Shown here piece after piece: positions 57,196-64,000 of a DNA stretch of 64,000 nt. Every line of letters starts with the position of its first letter. Position 1 is the first letter of the stretch. The notes beneath the pieces were generated by a model. That model had not been told where the DNA came from. It saw nothing but the letters and a program-made list of their open reading frames with translations, and ran no database searches. The stretch spans positions 1 to 64,000 of the forward strand of contig JADNRX010000193.1 in assembly GCA_015501595.1 (NCBI GenBank), written 5' to 3'. Origin of the DNA: Hymenopellis radicata (Eukaryota > Basidiomycota > Agaricomycetes > Agaricales > Physalacriaceae). Position numbers and translations under genes: made by a program.

Positions 57196-58039
57196 TCACT
57201 CTTTGCACGACCCGTCAGTGATTTCATCAACACTCTCTTCCGTCGCATTGCTATCAGCTGCAGAATTGGGCTCCTCCTGGAAAGATCATATCAGCTTCCG
57301 CCGCACCATTGATTCTCGAGGGGAGGCACACTACCTGAGCGGCGGAGGTCACACTACCCGACGACTTGACCTCCAATGTCTTGCTGCGGTTCAACGAGAA
57401 GCTATAGTCCCTCGGCGGCGCGCCATGCCCAGCATCGGAATCAACGCATACGGCGAAGCCCCGTACCGGCTCCACGTCTTCCACGCCGACCCATCCTTCC
57501 TCGCACCCGTCCCAGCATCATTCCACACCGAGAACGTGTCGTCGAATACGAGCAAATCCCGCCTGATCGCCTTGATTCCGCGCGTCTGGACAGAGTCGGG
57601 AGGCGCATAGCCGGGATTCACGCTGAATATCCCCCCGACGACGACATAGTTGTCATTGGGAGGTACCCCGCGCCAGAGGGAGTAGTCGCGTTTCTTGCCG
57701 GACCCAGCGTCGTCCCACACCTTTTCCCAAGACGCGACATCTCTGAGCGCATCATCTTCAAGAGCGTGGACGATGATGCCTTGAGGCGCCCTGCTCATGT
57801 TGGATTCGGCGCCTTGGCCAAGATAATACCAGCCGTTGTCGACTGCCAAAAAAGGTCAATGTCGAAAGAGGACAAGAGAACGTCGGCAGCTTACGATTCG
57901 GGCGCCAGCTGGATATGTCGGTCTTCGCTCCAGAACCCGAGTCGTCTGCCATCTTGTTCACGAATGTGACATATTTGTACGCCAAAGCAGCCGATGGCAA
58001 GTTTTGAACTTGAGCTTTGTCGACGGTAGAGTCTGCCAT
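57196..58039 (-). CDS. Vps62-like protein (one probable frame break)
   Basis: Exon 1 begins at ATG 58039 (MADSTVDKAQV) and joins across a 51-nt intron at about 57840-57890 to a long exon. The repeats ADDSGSGAKTDISSWRP, WDDAGSGKKRDYSLWRG and WNDAGTGARKDGSAWK are the signature of the Vps62 family, which also has the YYLGQGAE and YVVVGGIFSVNPGY stretches seen here. In the exon's own frame a stop comes at 57391. One added base at the GGG near 57405 opens DYSFSLNRSKTLEVKSSGS. This frame continues through a small intron (about 57280-57337) to TGA 57196. Cellular role in fungi is poorly defined. Confidence 0.7.
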
Positions 58040-58776
58040 GAGTGTGTGTGCACCGGTGGAAGATGTCGACTGCTCAGGCGTCTGACCAGTATTTATACGC
58101 CACCTGCAATTCGTTCGTGAGCCACATCCGCATAGCTCCACAGTCGGCGCTTGTGATCTCGCGAGATTCTTGAGTAATTCATCTCGGACAGAAACGACGC
58201 GGTGGCGCATTTCCCCGAATCAATATCAGAAAGAAGCAAAAGCACCACTAAAATCGGAACACGCGTTAGAGCATGCGAACATGCAGCGAATAACGGCTCT
58301 CCCCATGACTCTTCCTAGTTGACTTGCGAAACGATGAGTCATTCATGAAAGGAATGGCAACTCATACTTGTGATTTTACCCAGGCTGAGGGAACGAGTGA
58401 GCAGTAAAGCCGCCCGGATGATTATGAGGATTTCTGACACGACACGACTGTTGTATGAATGGTATATCAAGAACCTATACGCAGTGCTTCTTCGATGGAA
58501 ATAATGACTTGCGGTTTTCCGTGGGGCTCCTGCTAAAGCGCTAATCAGCGAGCGTCGGAGCTCTGAGTTGGAAACTTATACCGTTACACCGCCAGACAGC
58601 TTTCTATTTCCACTTTTTCAACTCACATCTATTCATTCAGCTCGCGCGCCGAACAAACTTTCCAAACTTTCCGATTGCTGCGCACCGTGCAGCAAATAGT
58701 TCAGATCAAATTTCCGTAAACCATCCTTGCTACAACGCCCCGACAGCATGTTCAGGAACTCTGCGTCAACAAAAGT
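58040..58776. other. Intergenic, no recognised gene
   Basis: Presumed promoter of the Vps62-like gene and unassigned sequence. Confidence 0.4.
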
Positions 58777-59400
58777 CTATTCCAGCATAGCAGCTGTTAT
58801 CCTCAAAGTCTGCAATATCGGGACGAATCTATAGCTGAGCTCGAAGACATCTTTGTCTTCAACAGACGCTTCGAAATCCGCCGCGCCCAAACGTCTTGCA
58901 GAACGAGATGGAGATTCTCCAGGACCAGGGTGACAAACGGGGGCATAACTCGGCGCTCTATGTCCGGGGAAAAGCATAGAAAGACAATAACGAGAGTGTT
59001 GCCTGAGGCTGGACGTCAACTTGGTCAACCACTAAGCCAACGGTCAAAGCCGTGAGGTTTGGCGGCGAGATCATATAACGAGCCGACGGACCTGGGCTAC
59101 AGCCTCGAATGGTGCATCTGATATAACTTTAAGGATCACGAACCGGAACCACATTGGCGGGAAGCTGTGAGAGGCGACGCGCCACTCGTGACACGCTTGC
59201 CCAACAACGTAGTGCGTGTCCTGTCGATTCGGGAGTAGATTTGAAGAAATATTTCCTGTGGGATTTCGGCGGCAACCGACGAAGAGGCGAGTCAGCAAGC
59301 CAGAGCTGCTCCCGGACTTGCTGCGGTTCAACTTGTTTCTCTCAGTCTTCGATCAAAGACGTATCAGAGTCAGAGGATGTAGAGGCGCGCGCTAGCGCGA
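58777..59400 (-). pseudogene. F-box-like gene remnant
   Basis: An F-box start (EIPQEIFLQIYSRIDRT) in one frame continues in the next frame as QACHEWRVASHSFPPMWFRF, the usual F-box tail. The two join if one G is added to the GGG near 59206. Downstream an intron-like break leads to WLTKLTSSLRQHSRYCL. Either a degenerate copy or a real gene with a missing base. Confidence 0.4.
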
Positions 59401-62400
59401 TATCGGACTGAACAATGAAGAAATCGAGAAGATAAGTCCACGCGGCGATTACAGCGGCGTCATAGGAGGAAGGTGAATTGGTGGTGGAGAAGGCGACACG
59501 GAGATTCCGGGAGGGACGTCGGAGGCGGTTTGTGGAAGCCATACATCTTGAAGTCGACGGTTCATCAGCATGCCTCCATTTGTTATGGGGACGTTGTTCC
59601 TTGGCTGCGTCTCGAGTACGTCGTCAGCCGTGCTCGCCTCCCACAAACTCTATTCCTCCATCCTCCGCTCATGCAACTAGACTAGTTGCCTCAGTGATGC
59701 AGTGAACGGTGAGTGCATGTTCCTAACAAAGGCGAATAATGAAAATGACAAGGAGAGAACGAGATGACCATACATCGCTGGCCATGGAGCGATTCTTGAG
59801 CGGGGTTGACGCGTCCACTGACAATGGTTTCCTCCAGCGTCCGGCGAATTGAGAGTACAAAATGCATTCCTGAGGGACGATAAAGGCTATGACATGACGA
59901 GAACACGTCTTATGAGATCGATAATCATATAGTGGGAGGTGCGTATGGTGCAGCGGAGCCGCCGACGTAGTCGTTATCGCGATTGTTGGTTCGAGGCAGC
60001 AGATATCTCAGATTTTCGAAGTATAATGCGGGTATATCCTGTACTGAATGAACAGAAATGAAGGGACCAAATGACTAAAACACACCTTTTGTCCTAGCCA
60101 AAAGCTTGACTGTCCTGATGTGCAGAAGACACCGTCCTTGGCGCAGAATTCCGTCGACACTCTCTACCATGCAATGAAGCCAAGCATGGCAGTCGCTGAG
60201 GCGAATGTCGGCAAGAGGACAGCGAATACACAGCCACACTACCGCTTACTTTCCTGCCACGATGCTGCCGACAGAATCGAAGGACACGCATGCAAGGAGG
60301 ATACTCGCGGCATACACCACTCTTACGCGACGTACCCTTCAATGAAGCGCCGACAGGGAGATGAACAACAATCAACAACACCGGTCAGGCAGCGGGAGCC
60401 GCCAAAATCGCACGGGATTTGCTCAGCCACGATTCTCTCGACGCAGACCATTCACTATCATCCGCGCATCAATCGACCTCAGTACCTTGATCAATTCAAT
60501 GTAGCTCGGCACTTTTCTTGTGCTGGGGATCGAAGATTGCATATCCTTGTGGCGATGGTGATCATGTCACTGACCATGGCAGGGCGTGTGGAGGAGGGGA
60601 CAAGTTGTCGAGATCGTTGCTTGCCGTCCATGTGTCCGTGTAGGAAAAGCCGTTGACATACATCTAGAAGCATTATGTGCATAAGCTCGAATTAACTTTG
60701 AGAAGGGCCGCAATAACGCACTCTTTTTCGCAGGGCGAAAACCCTGGGCATTGAATGCTCTAGCCCATTATCTACGCTCCAGCCTCTTTCCCAGAGTATA
60801 GTCAGAAGGCGTCGACGGGGCCATTCCGACGAGAGGTCCACAACGATATCATAATAGAAACTAGATTCATCATATCGATAAGCTGTCGAGTAAGAAGAAA
60901 TAATACCACTCACAAAGCTCTCGCCCCTTCGCACAGAACCTCCCTATCCTCGTGAAACTGCGCGCAGCTGACAGCCTCGCTTGGGTCCCAAGCTGTCCTG
61001 CGTGCTTCCTCATTTTGGGAAGACGATGGTACCATCCTGCCGAGTGCATCGCTGGGACAATGCCAGTGGCGGACAAGGGGATGACAGGGCAACACAATGG
61101 GTGGGCTGTATGATTTCTACGGAAGAAAATAGACGACACGATGATCCTAGCTGCAACTTCTGGCGGCCACTAACCCGACGCGTCGTCCAAATCAAAACCT
61201 CCACACCTGCCTTCCCAGGAAGCCCAGGAAGAAGACGCGCACCAGCCGGCAGGTCCCGTACAAAGAGGATAACCTTTCCCTCTTTGTCACACGACTCCCC
61301 TAAAGACGACGGTCTCCAGAATGAGGAGAATTGGCGGCTCCTCTTGGAAAGACGGTCAGGGATCGGGGCGATGGTGCGAATGCAGGATGCGGCGGAGCTG
61401 TCAATATCGTCGCTGCCCGTGTAGTGTAGGGCGATAGTCGTAGAAACCCCGCTTATATCTAGCCTAATAGCAAACATGAACTCCGAAACGCATTTTGAAA
61501 ATGACTGTATAGCGCACCTATTGCACAGGGCAAAGCCCTACAGATATTTTACAAATGGTTGGACAGTGATCGCGATCACAATAATTAAATCAAAAAAAAA
61601 TCAAAAAATGCAGAATTCATCGAAAAAACTTTCCAGCTTGCACTAAGGGTTCTGCAGCCAGAGAATGAAAGTAGCAATCTTTGTATATGCATGTAAGACA
61701 TGCTCAAAGCATCCTGCAAGCAGGTAAGCATCACCGCTTCGATATGGTTCAAGTTTACTGTCTTCGCGATCATGAGGATAATGAGATCAATTGACACTGC
61801 CTGAAGGGCGGGCTGGCTACAAGATGGTGGAGGAATTGATAGATATAGGATAGATGCATAAGGACATAGATAATGTGAAGTGGTAGCCGCGATTCCAAGC
61901 GAATTAACGTGGCGCAGAGCTCCTCGCACCACGCAGGCATCGCCAAGTGCTGTGTTGAGGGTCGGGAAACTGCTGGAGCGGGACGGAAAGAGGGTAACGG
62001 CTCGAGAGGTGAGGGCATTGGGGATTGTAGTGGACCTGTGGTGGACGGATGAGTCTTTCCGATGGGATGGCACGGCATGATGGGGCCGACTGGTCGACTC
62101 ATGCCAATTACCCTCGTATCTGGCGTACTTAGAGACCTCAACGAGTTCGCGGGTCACGCGGATACTCGGGTACTCGATCCGGCCGGGGGTCTCGGCTACT
62201 CGACTCGTTTGATCCGCGGATCAATAACAAGTCGGATCATATAAGGATCGCGAGTACGGCCTTGGAGGCACGAGTACTCGGTCTGACTCGCAAATATATA
62301 GCTTTATATTTAAACTTAATTTAGAAATTTTTTGCAAGTTGAACGGGGCCTTGCGGGCCCCAAAACAAGTATGTGCAACATTTTCGCCTAATCCGGCATA

Positions 62401-62453
62401 CCGGGCCGACATCCGAAAGGACGCGTAAGCGTGTGATCGGATGGTTCGACTTG
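59401..62453. other. Intergenic, no recognised gene
   Basis: No frame has recognisable domains. Around 62100-62290 the pentamer ACTCG recurs many times without regular spacing. Confidence 0.4.
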
Positions 62454-62945
62454 CTATCTACCACCACCACCACTGTCCAGGGAGCGACGATTGTCACCCC
62501 TGCTACTCTGACGAATGTCAGGCAGCCTGTGGGGTGCGGATATGGGCTTGGCTGTGTGCCGAGCCCACTGCTGCTGTCTCTGTGACAGCAGCAGGGGACG
62601 ACGACGACCACCGGGACGACAACGACAACAAGGACACGCGTCGAGGACAACGACACTGAGGTGGGTGGATGACGCGTCAAGGAGGAGAGGAGGAGGAGGA
62701 GGAGGAGGAGGAGGAGGAGGAGGAGGAGGTTCTACGGACAGTGATGCATTGACGATGCCGACAACGACCATCGGCACTCCCACGGACGTTAAGACGACGC
62801 ATAGACCTGCCCATTTGGGAAGGGTGCGGATGACGTGTGCTGGCTTCCTCCCGGGTAGATCCGATAATCGAAGCACAGATAACGCCACGTTGTCTATCCG
62901 GCAACTAAAAGACTTCAAATCCATTTGACAACTCGCTTGGGACAT
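62454..62945 (-). CDS. Possible single-pass protein with polyproline tract
   Basis: Open frame of 163 aa with a hydrophobic segment GLCVVLTSVGVPMVVVGIV followed by a run of 14 prolines encoded by the (GGA)n microsatellite. No known domain and no splice support. The frame may exist only because of the repeat, but the hydrophobic segment preceded by positive residues (RTLPKW) is suggestive. Confidence 0.25.
   Translation of the reverse strand: MSQASCQMDLKSFSCRIDNVALSVLRLSDLPGRKPAHVIRTLPKWAGLCVVLTSVGVPMVVVGIVNASLSVEPPPPPPPPPPPPPPLLLDASSTHLSVVVLDACPCCRCRPGGRRRPLLLSQRQQQWARHTAKPISAPHRLPDIRQSSRGDNRRSLDSGGGGR
62687..62729 (+). repeat. (GGA)n microsatellite
   Basis: About 14 perfect GGA triplets, preceded by GGAGGA with one interruption. 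Confidence 0.9.
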
Positions 62946-63008
62946 GTCGGGTTAAATATCTGGAATGAAAGACTATATACAGAGGGAGCAAGTGTATAGC
63001 AGGTGTAT

Positions 63009-64000
63009 TTAATGTACTGAGTATGATTCATGTCGCTTCTGCAATTTTTCGGGTGAGGGAGGAAGAATGTCGCCGGCGGACAACTTGGACGGCCCGCTCG
63101 ATGCCGACACTGACGGGACCGTGGCGCTATCAATCGTAGCTGACGAAGAAGGTGTGGATGATGATGTTATCATGGCCGATAGCTGAGAAGTAAATGTGAG
63201 AAGATGTGAACAGAGAATACTGGCTTCCGGTACATCAGATAGCGGCAAGGTGGCACCCGTGTCACGGAGAAGAGTGGCAAGATCTCCAAGAGCCGGGGCT
63301 ATCCTTCTGAGGTCGTGCAAAGTACGAGCAACAGCCTGATCTTGAAGTCCAGCTTGGGAACTTGAGGTGATGGTTTGAAGACTCGGAACGCTCTAAACAT
63401 GGACTCGGAATTAGTCAAGAAAGATCAAGAAGACCAAGTAGGCAAGACGCACCAATGACAGTTCATCATCATCGTTATCATCCTCACACTCGCTTTCCTC
63501 TTCACTTCCATCAATCTCATCCTGTTCCGCTTCGATTTCGATGCCAACACCATCCAACTTGGGTCCTCCCAGAATATCAGTCAGCCGATGTGCTGAAGCT
63601 GCGATTGGCTGGTTATCACCAAGCTGTATGCCCTGGAGGACCAAGTTACTGTGAAGTCGTCGTGCATCCACTTCCGTTGATGGTAAACAGATAGCGGGAA
63701 TCTGGATACCGCGTTCGGCGCGTAGTTGATCAATAATGATGAGAGCCGCACGGATATGTTTGCATGCACCTCCGCGGTATGAAAAGTCTGGACAAGAACA
63801 CGAGCCCAGGCTGTTGAAACTAAGCAGAATGGTGTAGATAACGGGTTCCTCGTCAAGTTCTGTGGCGACGGATGAGTAGCAAGTAAAGCTCAGCCCTGTG
63901 TCACCAGGCAGAAGCGTTGGAGCGCTGATTTGCTTGTGTAAGACAAGCTCACGCGCCAACCTGTCCCTTCCTTCATCAACAACAAGGAACATAAGTGGTT
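63009..64000 (-). CDS. SWIM zinc-finger protein, C-terminal part (runs off the window)
   Basis: Exons 63453-64000 (open at the window edge) and 63009-63392, with a 60-nt intron. The SWIM motif is CSCPDFSYRGGACKHIRAA (C-x-C ... C-x-H), a zinc-binding fold found in transposases and in plant FAR1-like regulators. The C-terminal part is acidic (GSEEESECEDDNDDDE) then Ser/Pro-rich. The 5' end lies beyond position 64000. In mushrooms SWIM proteins are often related to DNA transposons, but no transposase domain is visible in this part. Confidence 0.7.

Noticed and set aside
59987..60000. GGTTCGAGGC as a tRNA box B
   Set aside because: No pairing T stem or acceptor stem surrounds it.
62515..62928. 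Plus-strand frame with polyglycine
   Set aside because: Antisense reading of the (GGA)n tract; the minus strand offers the more plausible protein and even that is weak.

Overview
The window looks like nuclear DNA of a mushroom-forming basidiomycete (Agaricomycetes). The grounds are GT-AG introns of about 45-60 nt, many micro-exons, and gene types common there: F-box proteins, an AGC-like kinase, a bZIP factor, a Vps62-like protein, a jelly-roll/single-TM surface protein and a SWIM zinc finger. No species can be named from sequence alone.

Layout. (1) 1-1.4 kb: short direct repeats and two units of a palindromic ACGCGCGT repeat. (2) 1.4-23.4 kb: a compact accessory cluster. On the minus strand lie a ParB/sulfiredoxin-like protein (1426-4609), a very large OrsD zinc-finger / tyrosine-recombinase-like / RecQ-like helicase (4813-10516) and an unrecognised 805-aa protein (11427-13951). 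On the plus strand lie a small acidic protein (14391-15253), a 2OG-Fe(II) oxygenase-like protein with a TET/JBP flavour (16223-17808), a second ParB/sulfiredoxin-like paralogue (18073-21896) and two small TFIIS-LW-like ORFs (21949-23373). Only this part carries about nine copies of a palindrome with core GTCACCCGGGTGAC, plus arrays of 10-bp GATCGG-containing units between its genes. (3) 23.4-31.1 kb: repeats (tRNA-Val-derived SINE-like units, more ACGCGCGT units, a 2.7-kb satellite of 83-bp units, 1 kb of AT-rich DNA) around a PP2C phosphatase gene. (4) 31.1-64 kb: ordinary sparse fungal DNA with a protein kinase, a membrane protein, a bZIP factor, a two-RRM protein, an SDR, an F-box protein, a Vps62-like protein, gene remnants and the 3' part of a SWIM-finger gene at the right edge.

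How the cluster may work together (inference): a recombinase-helicase, two ParB-fold-like proteins, recurrent palindromes reminiscent of parS, iteron-like arrays and a possible DNA-modifying oxygenase suggest a large mobile or self-maintaining element. The same ACGCGCGT repeat family brackets it at 1.2 and 23.7 kb. The parts are seen in the sequence; the system is a hypothesis.

Caveat: six gene models each need exactly one extra base to stay in frame, mostly at short G runs. This looks more like residual single-base deletions in the assembly than independent pseudogenisation. Exon coordinates are hand-derived from splice signals and reading-frame continuity.
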